NCBI GenBank assembly: GCA_036388555.1
Contig: DASVRP010000008.1
Span: forward strand, 117,283-181,282
Length of the DNA: 64,000 nucleotides
Direction: 5' to 3'
Source: UBA4665 sp036388555
GTDB lineage: Bacteria; Patescibacteriota; Saccharimonadia; Saccharimonadales; UBA4665
Within the stretch, counting starts at the first letter, position 1, and each line of letters begins with the position of its first letter. Positions 54,087 to 62,002 of this stretch are shown in pieces. The notes beneath the pieces were generated by a model. It saw only the letters and a list, made by a program, of their open reading frames with translations. It searched no databases and was not told the DNA's origin. A program made the position numbers and the translations under genes.

Positions 54087-54305
54087 TTTTCAAGTGCCTC
54101 CTTCGTAGTGTATTTCTTCAGACCCGGGCCTCCGGCCTGCTGTCGCCGCCAGTTCCCGCTATCTGTAAGATTATATCAATTATACCCCTTATCAGGGGAT
54201 ACGTCTACTCTGTCGGCAATCAGCTTGCATCGACACTGGATTCAGTCATGAAAACAGTGGATAAAGCCGACACCCCGATCCAGCGTGTGGTATTATACGG
54301 CTAGT

Positions 54306-55151
54306 ATGTATGCGGGTATCGACATCGGGGGAACGAAGACTTTGGTAGCCAGCTTGGATGACAACGGCGTCATACAGCAGAAGGTCAAATTCGCCACGCC
54401 GAAGTGGTATGAAGCCTTCCTGGATCAGCTACGTGAGGTTATCGGTGGGCTTGATGCCAAAGATTTCCATGCCGCCGGCGTCGCCGTTCCGGGCCGGATT
54501 GACCGCAAGCACGGCATAGGCCGGGTCTTCGGTAACCTGCCCTGGAAAGATGTTCCGATCGTCCATGATGTCGAGAAAATCCTGCACAGCCCTGTCGCCC
54601 TGGAACACGATCCAAGCCTGGCAGCATTGTCAGAAGCGATGCTCGTGAAGCACATCAGCAAAGTCCTCTACATCACCGTCAGCACGGGTATCGGCGCCGG
54701 TATAGTCGTTGACGGCGTCATCGATGAGACGTTCGCCGGCAGCGAAGCCGGGCAGATGATCATCGAACACCGTGACAAGCTCGTCACCTGGGAAAGTTTC
54801 GCTTCGGGCAGTGCGATCGTCCGCCGCTACGGCAAGATGGCCAAGGACATCGACGACGAGAAGACCTGGCAAGCCATCGCCCGGGATATCAGCGGCGGCC
54901 TGATACAGCTCATCGCCCTGACTGAGCCGGATATCATCATCATCGGCGGCAGTGTCGGCCGCTATTATCCGCGCTACCGCAAGTACCTGTCGGCTGAGCT
55001 CAAAAAGTACGAGACGCCCCTGGTACCGATTCCGCCCATCAAAGCCGCCGAACGGCCGGATGATGCCGTCCTGTTCGGCTGCTATGACCTCGCCAAGCAG
55101 GTCTACGGACATACTACCGCGCACGACACTGCTTCACGGAGAAGACGCTAG
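54306..55151 (+). CDS. ROK-family sugar kinase
   Basis: 281 residues from MYAGIDIGGTKT, the phosphate-1 motif. Further features are GVAVPGRID, the catalytic Asp in EHDPSLAALSEA, and the phosphate-2 loop ITVSTGIGAGIVVDG. In most ROK proteins the Glu-x-Gly-His of the sugar site follows; here it reads SEAGQMIIEH, so the zinc/sugar His is replaced by Gln. The zinc-binding Cys cluster is absent. A TTATAC-like box ends seven bases before the ATG. The sugar substrate (glucose, N-acetylglucosamine or other) is unknown. Confidence 0.88.
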   Translation: MYAGIDIGGTKTLVASLDDNGVIQQKVKFATPKWYEAFLDQLREVIGGLDAKDFHAAGVAVPGRIDRKHGIGRVFGNLPWKDVPIVHDVEKILHSPVALEHDPSLAALSEAMLVKHISKVLYITVSTGIGAGIVVDGVIDETFAGSEAGQMIIEHRDKLVTWESFASGSAIVRRYGKMAKDIDDEKTWQAIARDISGGLIQLIALTEPDIIIIGGSVGRYYPRYRKYLSAELKKYETPLVPIPPIKAAERPDDAVLFGCYDLAKQVYGHTTAHDTASRRRR

Positions 55152-55154
55152 CCT

Positions 55155-55655
55155 ATGTCAGATTTGGTACGCCGGCTGGAAGTGGCCCATCCTGCCCTGA
55201 AATTCGTGGCTGCGACATCATTCTACTGGTGCCCTGAGACTGCCGAGATATTTTATGACAAGTCCAAGATAGCTGAATCCCCTGGCCAGTGGTCGCTCCT
55301 GCACGAGACGAGCCATGCCCTGCTCGGCCATTCTGCCTACAGCGCAGATATCGAACTGCTACACCTGGAAGTCGCCGCCTGGAACCACGCCCACACCGTC
55401 GCCAAGGAATATGACATGGTTATTGATGACGAGTACGTCCAGGACTGCCTGGACACCTACCGCGACTGGCTGTACCGCCGCTCAGTCTGCCCCGGCTGCG
55501 GCACCCAATGCCTGCAGGCCGACGCCAGCAGCCATTACCGCTGCTTCAACTGCCACACCCGCTGGCACGTCAGCCCTTCCCGCTTCTGCCGGGCCTACCG
55601 CCGGGCACAGCACAAACAGACTGCCGCGGTCTTCGCCCTCCAGCACCGCCGCTAG
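55155..55655 (+). CDS. HExxH metallopeptidase-like protein with zinc ribbon
   Basis: 166 residues, starting four bases after the ROK gene. The zinc-protease motif HETSH occurs in WSLLHETSHALLGHSAYSADIELLHLEVAAW, with a likely third ligand in the following Glu, as in ImmA/IrrE-type (M78) peptidases. A C-terminal zinc ribbon follows (CPGCG...CFNCHTRW). There is no signal peptide, so it acts in the cytoplasm. A role in regulated proteolysis is possible; no HTH is present. Confidence 0.65.
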   Translation: MSDLVRRLEVAHPALKFVAATSFYWCPETAEIFYDKSKIAESPGQWSLLHETSHALLGHSAYSADIELLHLEVAAWNHAHTVAKEYDMVIDDEYVQDCLDTYRDWLYRRSVCPGCGTQCLQADASSHYRCFNCHTRWHVSPSRFCRAYRRAQHKQTAAVFALQHRR

Positions 55656-55662
55656 AGATACA

Positions 55663-55775
55663 GACATCAGCACATTTTGGATCCGGAAGGGTTGCTAGCG
55701 CCACAGGATTGCCCCTTTGGATACAAAGGCGGTAACCTGTAGAGCGCACTTCCGGGGGTAAAATGTGCCGATGTC
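55663..55775. repeat. nested palindromic element, intergenic copy
   Basis: Arms: GACATC/GATGTC, GCACATTTT/AAAATGTGC, CCGGAAG/CTTCCGG, GCGC/GCGC with ACAGG/CCTGT, and apical CCTTTG/CAAAGG. The minus strand shares CCGGAAGKGCGCTCTAC and GGCGCTAGCAACCCT with the priA element, separated by a similar distance. It lies between two convergent genes. Confidence 0.7.
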
Positions 55776-55785
55776 CGCCTCAAAG

Positions 55786-57108
55786 CTACTTGATCGAATA
55801 ACTGTCGCCGTACACTCTCCAGTTCAGCGGCGTCTGTAGGTCGAGGTTGCCGGACGCTAGAAAGACGCGCTGGGCGGTCTCGACGCGGTCGACGTTGTCA
55901 TGGGCGGCTTCGGTCTTCATGGCCGCTGCACGGGCATCCAGGAAGGCGTGAAGGTATGCAGTCTCATCCCCGCCCTGGGCTGGCGTCCTGGCTTTCTGCA
56001 TGGCCGTCGCCCGGATGCCATCGAAGCTGACCGGCGTATTGCCAGGCCCGTGCATGACGATGGCGTCATAATAGATGAACTGGCCGAGGGCATGCAGGCC
56101 ATCATCCTTGGCCTGCTTGACTGCCGGATTGAAGTAGACCCGGTCGCGCTCGTCGTTCTGAGCCTTCTGGAACAGCGGGTCACGGGCTGCAGTACTCCAT
56201 TCTTCGACGAAACTCGGGTCGAGGCCGTCATGTGACGCCGTGCCGTTCACCTTCTGGAGAGCCGGCAGATATTTGGCCAGGCTGTTCCGCGGATTCAGCT
56301 TGGTATAGTAGCGCACCAGCTCGAGCATGTCGCCCGTGCCGGAACAGAACCCGATGATACCCGCGGTATAGCCGCGCCCATCCCGGATGTCCTCGATATA
56401 GCCGTACTGCCCTTTCCAGTTAAGCGATGAGTTCTCGGCACTCGATACCAGCTGCATGGTTATGTCCTTCTTGGCAGGATCGTTCAGATCTGGCCGCGCG
56501 GTGACCGCCGGCAATTGTATGGAGGGTAACGCCGGATCAGTCACAGCGATGGTGACAGATGACGTGATGACAGGCGTGGGAGCTGACTGCTGGGCATTCG
56601 GGCCAGCTGAAGCTACAGCGGGAGTCTCAGGCGGGTCAACTAGGGGGAGGACCGTCGGTGCAACTGCGATCGTTCCGCTTGCCGGTTGTCGTGCCAACGA
56701 GATAGCTCCTGAGGGTGCTGGAGCCATGGCTGATGTCTGTGGTGAAGACATGGGCGATGAAGGCTGCAGGACGGTCGTGACAGATACTGACGGGCGGGCA
56801 GATGGTATCCGGGACACCGGCGCTTTGACTTTCAGGCTGCTGCGGCCGGTGACGTTCTGGGCCCTGCCGGATGTCGCCGGACGCTTCTGTTTGCGGGCCT
56901 GGTCGGCGGCGGAGGTGTCGGTAACGTCCGCGCGCTGGCCTGCGCCGGAGCCACCTGCCGTGCCGACACCGGGCAGGACGCCGGCATACCCTGCCCCGAG
57001 TAACAGTACGATGGCGGTCAAGACGGCGGCCTGCCACCTGGCAAGGCTGCCCAAGACCGCTGGCGGCCGGTGCATGTTCACCCCGAGTTCGTAGTGTGTT
57101 CTCCTCAT
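55786..57108 (-). CDS. secreted chitosanase, glycoside hydrolase family 46
   Basis: 440 residues: a membrane helix (AVLTAIVLLLGAGYAGVLPG), a long Ser/Pro/Ala/Thr linker to about residue 215, then a GH46 domain. Catalytic residues are clear: Glu in VSSAENSSLNWKGQYGYIEDIRDGRGYTAGIIG, with Asp in EDIRDGRGY. The C-terminal part YLHAFLDARAAAMKTEA...RVETAQRVFL matches the family. The start at 57108 is chosen because TATAAT ends seven bases before it, and not at 57129. It cuts chitosan, a fungal or partly deacetylated chitin polymer. The long linker suggests the enzyme is tethered. Confidence 0.92.
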   Translation of the reverse strand: MRRTHYELGVNMHRPPAVLGSLARWQAAVLTAIVLLLGAGYAGVLPGVGTAGGSGAGQRADVTDTSAADQARKQKRPATSGRAQNVTGRSSLKVKAPVSRIPSARPSVSVTTVLQPSSPMSSPQTSAMAPAPSGAISLARQPASGTIAVAPTVLPLVDPPETPAVASAGPNAQQSAPTPVITSSVTIAVTDPALPSIQLPAVTARPDLNDPAKKDITMQLVSSAENSSLNWKGQYGYIEDIRDGRGYTAGIIGFCSGTGDMLELVRYYTKLNPRNSLAKYLPALQKVNGTASHDGLDPSFVEEWSTAARDPLFQKAQNDERDRVYFNPAVKQAKDDGLHALGQFIYYDAIVMHGPGNTPVSFDGIRATAMQKARTPAQGGDETAYLHAFLDARAAAMKTEAAHDNVDRVETAQRVFLASGNLDLQTPLNWRVYGDSYSIK

Positions 57109-57115
57109 ACCTACA

Positions 57116-57121
57116 ATTATA
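57116..57121 (-). promoter_or_regulatory. -10 box of the chitosanase gene (leaderless)
   Basis: TATAAT on the minus strand ends seven bases before the ATG at 57108, directly after the terminator of the previous gene. Confidence 0.7.
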
Positions 57122-57135
57122 CGCGCCATCGATAT

Positions 57136-57166
57136 AAAAAATCCCGGATACTTTCGTATCCGGGAT
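57136..57166 (-). terminator. Rho-independent terminator after KGG gene 1
   Basis: Eleven-base arms ATCCCGGATAC/GTATCCGGGAT with a four-base loop, followed on the minus strand by six T. Confidence 0.9.
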
Positions 57167-57194
57167 AATCTAGCCGAGAATAAGCTTAAGCTAT

Positions 57195-57395
57195 TTATTC
57201 TTCAGTCTTCTTGGTGCGGCGGCTGATCCGTCCACCCTTGGCACCTGCAGCGCGGGCGAGCTCGCGGTTAGCAGCGAAGCCGCCGGTGCGGCCCAGGCGG
57301 CCGCCCTTTGCGCCGATTTTGGCGTAAAAGTCAGCACCGTATTTCTTCTTGTTCGTCTTGGCAGCAGCTTCGCCGCCAGCTTTAGTTCCAGCCAT
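57195..57395 (-). CDS. KGG/Con-10-type stress protein 1
   Basis: 66 residues of the small basic KGG (Con-10, general stress) family. Repeats of GGRLGRTGGFAANRELARAAGAKGGRISRR are visible, and the start MAGTKAGGEAAAKTNKKKYGADFYAKIGAKGG matches the family. GGAGG lies eight bases before the ATG. It has its own promoter (57492-57520) and a terminator-like hairpin in its leader (57435-57465). These proteins are abundant, probably unstructured and nucleic-acid binding. Confidence 0.85.
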   Translation of the reverse strand: MAGTKAGGEAAAKTNKKKYGADFYAKIGAKGGRLGRTGGFAANRELARAAGAKGGRISRRTKKTEE

Positions 57396-57434
57396 GCTGT
57401 AAACCTCCGTTGATTAATAAGCGTATCGAAACGC

Positions 57435-57465
57435 AAAAAAGGGCCCCGGCTTGCACCGGGAACCC
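57435..57465 (-). terminator. terminator-like hairpin in the KGG gene 1 leader (possible attenuator)
   Basis: The stem GGGTTCCCGG / CCGGGGCCC is followed by six T on the minus strand. It lies between the promoter at 57492-57520 and the ATG at 57395, so it would stop most transcripts before the gene unless relieved. Confidence 0.55.
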
Positions 57466-57491
57466 TCAGTCACTATTTCGAAACTATACTT

Positions 57492-57520
57492 ATGATATCA
57501 CGCTATTGTTTAGTTGTCAA
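57492..57520 (-). promoter_or_regulatory. promoter of KGG gene 1
   Basis: TTGACA, a 17-base spacer and TATCAT on the minus strand, a near-consensus sigma-70 promoter and the best in the window. Confidence 0.75.
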
Positions 57521-57547
57521 CTATAATTACAAGCACGATACAAGAAA

Positions 57548-57574
57548 AGGGCCCTCCCGGGATAGGAAGGCCCT
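57548..57574 (-). terminator. Rho-independent terminator after KGG gene 2
   Basis: Arms AGGGCC/GGCCCT with an inner TCC/GGA, followed on the minus strand by TTTTCTTG, 26 bases after the stop of KGG gene 2. Confidence 0.8.
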
Positions 57575-57599
57575 GTGTACGGTGGTATCCGTCAGACTC

Positions 57600-57821
57600 C
57601 TAGGCTGCTTCGCTTTCGGAATCGGACTTGCCGCGGCGGCTCAGGCGTCCACCGATGGCGCCATATTTGCGGGCGCGCTCACGGCCTTCCTTGCCGGCTG
57701 CGAAGCCGCCGCTGCGGCCCTTCTTGCCGCCGGCTGCGCCGATGCGTGCGTAAAAATCGGGTCCGTATTTCTTCTTGTTGGTTGCTGCAGCAGCTTCACC
57801 GCCAGATCGTGTTCCAGCCAT
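57600..57821 (-). CDS. KGG/Con-10-type stress protein 2
   Basis: 73 residues, a paralogue of the neighbour: MAGTRSGGEAAAATNKKKYGPDFYARIG then GGKKGRSGGFAAGKEGRERARKYGAIGGRLSRRG and a Ser/Glu tail. AGGAGG lies seven bases before the ATG at 57821, so longer in-frame starts are rejected. The two genes form a tandem pair with separate terminators. Confidence 0.85.
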   Translation of the reverse strand: MAGTRSGGEAAAATNKKKYGPDFYARIGAAGGKKGRSGGFAAGKEGRERARKYGAIGGRLSRRGKSDSESEAA

Positions 57822-57972
57822 ATGTAGTCCTCCTGTATGGTTACGGTCCAGGGCTTCTGTTGCTTGTCCCTCGAACTTACAGTAACAATACCGCATAAAG
57901 CTTATGCCCTGCTGTAAGATATCTCATACTGCTTACGGAATATTTCAATTACAGGGGTCGGACCGCTGCAGT

Positions 57973-59754
57973 TTACCAGGTCCAGCGGCCGATGATCACT
58001 GCCAGGTCGGCCGAACCGACGGTCCCATCACCGTTGAAGTCGGCAGGCGGATAGTTCTCAGCATCATGGGTGATGAGGATCGAAAGGTCGATGGCGTTGA
58101 CGCGGCCGTCGTGGTTTGCATCGCCAGGATTCGACAGGTACATGAACAGCGGCGTGGTACCACCGGTCACTTGGCCGTCAGGATTGGTGACGATCACTTC
58201 CTTGGCGCCGGGTGTGCCGACAGGCGTGACGACGTTCAGTGTGGTCGATGAGACGTAGCTGACGCTGGCGGCTGGTGTCGGACCGAAGGTCACCGTCGCA
58301 CCCGGCAGGAAGCCGGTGCCGGTTATCGTGACCGTCGAGCCGCCGGTGATGAAGCCGGTCAGAGGCGAGATAGTGCTCACTGTAGGTACCGGATTCACGT
58401 AGGTAAAGGCATTCGCCTTTGTAGCTGACTGGCCGTCAGGGTTCGTAACAGCTACGGTGACCGCGCCGGCTGACCTGGCAGGTACCAATGCCGATATCGA
58501 CGTAGCAGAGCCGTATACGACTCCGGTCGCAGCGGCGCCACCGACAGAGACTGTCGCGCCATTGACGAAGTTCGCGCCGGCTATGGTGATCCGCGTGCCG
58601 CCTGCCGTCGTGCCGCTGACCGGAGAGACAGCCGAGACAACCGGTGCCGGAGCGGTATAGGTGTACGCACCATCCCTCGACCCGGTCTGGCCGTCGGGGT
58701 TGACGACAGATACGCCGACCACGCCGGGAGCCGATCCTGACGGAACGGTGACGGTCAGGCTGGTCGGCCCCATATAGACGACACTGGCGCCCGATACGGT
58801 AGCCGCGCCCATCCGGACAGTGGCACCGCTGGCGAAGTTCGTTCCGGTGATCGTTATCGTGTTGCCGCCGCCCAGCGGGCCGCTGGCGGGAGCTATAGAG
58901 GTAACAGTCGGTGCAGGCGCAACATAGGTAAAGGCATCCGCCCTGCTGGCTGACTGACCGTCAGTGTTAGTGACGATGATCGTGACCGGACCGGCAGCAT
59001 GCGGCGGCGCCGTAAATGTCAGTGCCGATGACCCACCGACGACCGGAAGCGAAGGGATGAAGCTTACATCCGTAGCTGGATTGCCGCCGATCGTAATCGA
59101 AGCCCCCGATCGGATATCGGGACCTGTCAGTGTGATCTGCGTACCGCCAGAGGCCGGGCCGGACGTAGGATTAACCGTATTGATAACTGGTGCCGGCAGC
59201 TTGACGCTGTACGTAGCGCCGGTCGTCGAGGTCAGGACATTCACATTATCAGTGCTGCGTACGATGAACGAGGTCGACGGTTCGAACGATAGCGAGGTCG
59301 TACCGCTGCTTCCGACGACGGTAAATACTATCGTGACCACGCGGTTACTGCCTGTGACAGGTGCTCCAGCCGTGGTCGCCCGGCCTACGCGTATCACACC
59401 CGGGGTACTTGTGCTGGTAGCGGCGGCGATCGGGAAAGCAGTACCCTCGCTCATGCTGTAGTATTGCAGCTGCTGCGGATCGTAGGTCAGAGACGCCTGG
59501 ACGGCATTGACTGGGTCGGTGCCGCTGTCCATATTGACAGCGACAGAAACGGTCGCCCCCCGCACAAGTGACGCCGATGCCGGGTCAACCGACAGGACAC
59601 CGATGCTCGATGCAGAGCTTGATCCATTTTGATGCGTACCGAAGTAGGCGACCGTACCGACGACGAGCAGCGCGACAGCCAAGACGCTGAACTTCTGGAT
59701 TATCTGCTTGCGCAGCATGCGGTTTATTTTTTGCACCTGTTTGTTGTCAATCAT
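57973..59754 (-). CDS. scaffold protein: one cohesin, four IPT/TIG domains, C-terminal dockerin
   Basis: 593 residues: N-terminal membrane helix (FSVLAVALLVVGTVAYF), a cohesin domain (about 52-186; LSVDPASASLVRGATVSVAVNMD, AVQASLTYDPQQLQYYS, VVTIVFTVVGSSGTTSLSFEP), four IPT/TIG Ig-like repeats (each beginning PxPxVxxxxPxSG and with GANFVNGATV-type loops), and a type I dockerin (about 543-593) with loops DANHDGRVNAID and DFNGDGTVGSAD, ending GRWTW. A promoter of TTGACG-N16-TATACT lies upstream. It probably anchors dockerin proteins and can itself dock. Confidence 0.9.
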   Translation of the reverse strand: MIDNKQVQKINRMLRKQIIQKFSVLAVALLVVGTVAYFGTHQNGSSSASSIGVLSVDPASASLVRGATVSVAVNMDSGTDPVNAVQASLTYDPQQLQYYSMSEGTAFPIAAATSTSTPGVIRVGRATTAGAPVTGSNRVVTIVFTVVGSSGTTSLSFEPSTSFIVRSTDNVNVLTSTTGATYSVKLPAPVINTVNPTSGPASGGTQITLTGPDIRSGASITIGGNPATDVSFIPSLPVVGGSSALTFTAPPHAAGPVTIIVTNTDGQSASRADAFTYVAPAPTVTSIAPASGPLGGGNTITITGTNFASGATVRMGAATVSGASVVYMGPTSLTVTVPSGSAPGVVGVSVVNPDGQTGSRDGAYTYTAPAPVVSAVSPVSGTTAGGTRITIAGANFVNGATVSVGGAAATGVVYGSATSISALVPARSAGAVTVAVTNPDGQSATKANAFTYVNPVPTVSTISPLTGFITGGSTVTITGTGFLPGATVTFGPTPAASVSYVSSTTLNVVTPVGTPGAKEVIVTNPDGQVTGGTTPLFMYLSNPGDANHDGRVNAIDLSILITHDAENYPPADFNGDGTVGSADLAVIIGRWTW

Positions 59755-59784
59755 GGAAAACGCCTGTGTTAAATATCTAACATA

Positions 59785-59812
59785 AGTATAAGCTTTTTCA
59801 CAACATCGTCAA
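59785..59812 (-). promoter_or_regulatory. promoter of the one-cohesin scaffold gene
   Basis: TTGACG, a 16-base spacer and TATACT on the minus strand, about 30 bases before the start codon. Confidence 0.65.
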
Positions 59813-59890
59813 ACAGTTTATGCCTACCGGGACAATCGTCCCACACCTACCCTTGCCCGCTCCACCGCGGGCATCTGGCAGGGGTATTCC

Positions 59891-61969
59891 CTACCAGGTC
59901 CAATTGCCGATGAGGATAGCCAGGTCAGCCGATCCGACGGTGCCGTCACCGTTGAAGTCTGCTGCCGGGTAGTTTTCGGAATCGTGTGTGACCAGGATTG
60001 AGAGGTCGATAGCGTTGACGCGGCCATCATTGTTGGCGTCGCCAGGCATCAGGTAGTTGAAGGCGCTAGAGCGGGTAGCTGACTGGGAGTCAGGGTTGCG
60101 TACCGTGACCGATGCGCTGCCGGCTGAATGGGCAGGAGTGGTTGCCCGCATCGTCGTCGAGCTGACGAAGACGACTGAGCTGGCGGTCGCGCCATCGACA
60201 GTGACAGTCGCGCCGTTGACGAAGTTGGTACCGGTGATCGTGATGATCGTACCGCCGGCAGTCGGACCGGCCGTCGGAGCGACAACGCTGATAGAAGGAG
60301 CTGGTGCGACATAGGTGAATGTCGGCTGGTTGGAGTTCGACTGGCCGTCTGGGTTCGTTACCCGGACACCTGCACCGCCGGCTGTCCGTGCAGGAGCATT
60401 TGCCCGCATCTGGGTGCTGGATACATAGACGACATTTGATGCTGCCGTGCCGCCGAAGCTGACGGTTGCGCCGCTGATGAAGTTTGATCCATTGATCGTT
60501 ACTGTCGTGCCGCCGGCAGTCGAACCGCTGGTCGGGCTGATAGAGCTGACAGCTGGTGCTGGAGCCGCTACTGAACCGAGTGAGTAGTTCGCACCGGTCG
60601 TGCCGCCCAGGACATTGGCGCCCGTGCCGCTGTCATCATAGATACCTGATGTCGATGCGAAGTTGATAGCCGCTGTGCCGGAGCTACCGATGACACGGAA
60701 GTTGACTGTGACGACGTCGTTGGTACCAGTGACACCCGTGCCGCCGCCAGGGATGTTGCGGATAAGGTCGATGACGCCGCTTGTCGAAGTATTAGTGCGC
60801 TGTGCAGTCGTGAAGACGCTGCCTTCAGTCGTGCTCAGGTACTGCAGCTGTGAAGCCGGGTAGTTGAGGACGGACTGGATGGTCAGCAGGCGGGCAGTCG
60901 CGCTGGTCGCTTTGATGACGACTGAGACTGTAGAGTTCTGCTCGAAGGTGCCGCTGGCTGGCGTCAGTGAGAGAGACGCAGAACCGGAAGATGCTGACTG
61001 CACGGTGTACGTAGCACCGGCTGTCGTCGACAGGATGTTGCTGCCGTCTGCCGTCAGGGCGATGTTCGAGAAAGCTGGGTCGATCGCCAGGCTGGTCGTG
61101 CCTGAGGTAGCAAGTACCCGGAATGTTACGGAGAAGAGAGTCTTGTCACCGGTTACTGAAGTATTGGACGCTGTGCCGCGGGCGACACGGATCAGGCCTG
61201 GAGTTGATGTGCTGGTAGCGGCAACGGTCGGGAACGAAGCGCTTTCCGTGATGCTGACGAATTGCAGCTGGCTGGCGTTGTAGGTCAGTGACGCCTGGGC
61301 GGCATTGATCGGATTAGTGTTACTATTCTCATGGACGGCGACCGTGAAGGTCGAGCCTGCAGCCTGATTGCCCGTTGCTGGAGCTATATATAATGTATTG
61401 CTTGTCGAGCCGGTACCCTGGACGGTGTAGGTTCCGCCGGTGGTGCTGGACAGCATGTTGGTGCCGTCAGCAGCCAGGGCGATGTTCGAGAAAGGAGCAT
61501 CAAATGCGACACTGGTCGTGCCGGAAGCAGCCAGAACCTTGAATGTGACCGATACGACGACCTGATCACCGGTGACGGTCGTATTGGGAGCGGTACCACG
61601 GGCGATCCGGATGATGCCGGCAGTCGCAGTGTTGGTAGCAGCGACGGTCGGGAATGCAGTACCTTCAGAGACACTGACGAACTGCAGCTGACTTGGATTA
61701 TAGGTCAACGATGCTTGAACAGCGTTGATCGCATTCGTTCCGCTGGTCGCGCGGACTGCGACGGTGAAGTTGGATCCGCTGGTGACGCTTGATGAAGCTG
61801 GTGATACATATAATGTACCGCCGGTAGCCGCGCTACTGTCATTGACGTGGTTCGCACCCAGTGCTGCCATCGAACCAACTACCAGAAACGCCAGCGCGAA
61901 TCCGAATGCTTTATGAAACCTCATACTTTGTAGATGAGAAATGATTTCGCTGATTTTCTTGTATTTCAT
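59891..61969 (-). CDS. scaffold protein: three cohesins, two IPT/TIG domains, C-terminal dockerin
   Basis: 692 residues: a membrane helix (about 21-40), cohesin 1 (51-183, LYVSPASSSVTSGSNFTVAV), cohesin 2 (192-323, LYIAPATGNQAAGSTFTVAV), cohesin 3 (332-464, LSLTPASGTFEQNSTVSVVI, more divergent, with AAINFASTSGIYDDS), two IPT/TIG domains (about 470-640) and a dockerin (641-692) with DANNDGRVNAID and DFNGDGTVGSAD, ending GNWTW. Cohesins share the NAVQASLTYNPSQLQFVS core. Promoter TTGACA-N16-TAAAAT upstream. A scaffoldin-like multivalent surface protein; dockerin partners are at 25034 and 57973. Confidence 0.92.
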   Translation of the reverse strand: MKYKKISEIISHLQSMRFHKAFGFALAFLVVGSMAALGANHVNDSSAATGGTLYVSPASSSVTSGSNFTVAVRATSGTNAINAVQASLTYNPSQLQFVSVSEGTAFPTVAATNTATAGIIRIARGTAPNTTVTGDQVVVSVTFKVLAASGTTSVAFDAPFSNIALAADGTNMLSSTTGGTYTVQGTGSTSNTLYIAPATGNQAAGSTFTVAVHENSNTNPINAAQASLTYNASQLQFVSITESASFPTVAATSTSTPGLIRVARGTASNTSVTGDKTLFSVTFRVLATSGTTSLAIDPAFSNIALTADGSNILSTTAGATYTVQSASSGSASLSLTPASGTFEQNSTVSVVIKATSATARLLTIQSVLNYPASQLQYLSTTEGSVFTTAQRTNTSTSGVIDLIRNIPGGGTGVTGTNDVVTVNFRVIGSSGTAAINFASTSGIYDDSGTGANVLGGTTGANYSLGSVAAPAPAVSSISPTSGSTAGGTTVTINGSNFISGATVSFGGTAASNVVYVSSTQMRANAPARTAGGAGVRVTNPDGQSNSNQPTFTYVAPAPSISVVAPTAGPTAGGTIITITGTNFVNGATVTVDGATASSVVFVSSTTMRATTPAHSAGSASVTVRNPDSQSATRSSAFNYLMPGDANNDGRVNAIDLSILVTHDSENYPAADFNGDGTVGSADLAILIGNWTW

Positions 61970-62002
61970 GCTGCTCTTTTATATTTTTTTAATATGACTT
62001 AC

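Noticed and set aside
58000..61900. Long plus-strand open frames across the scaffold genes
   Set aside because: They are antisense shadows caused by low-complexity Thr/Ser/Gly/Ala codons; they lack family motifs and start signals.
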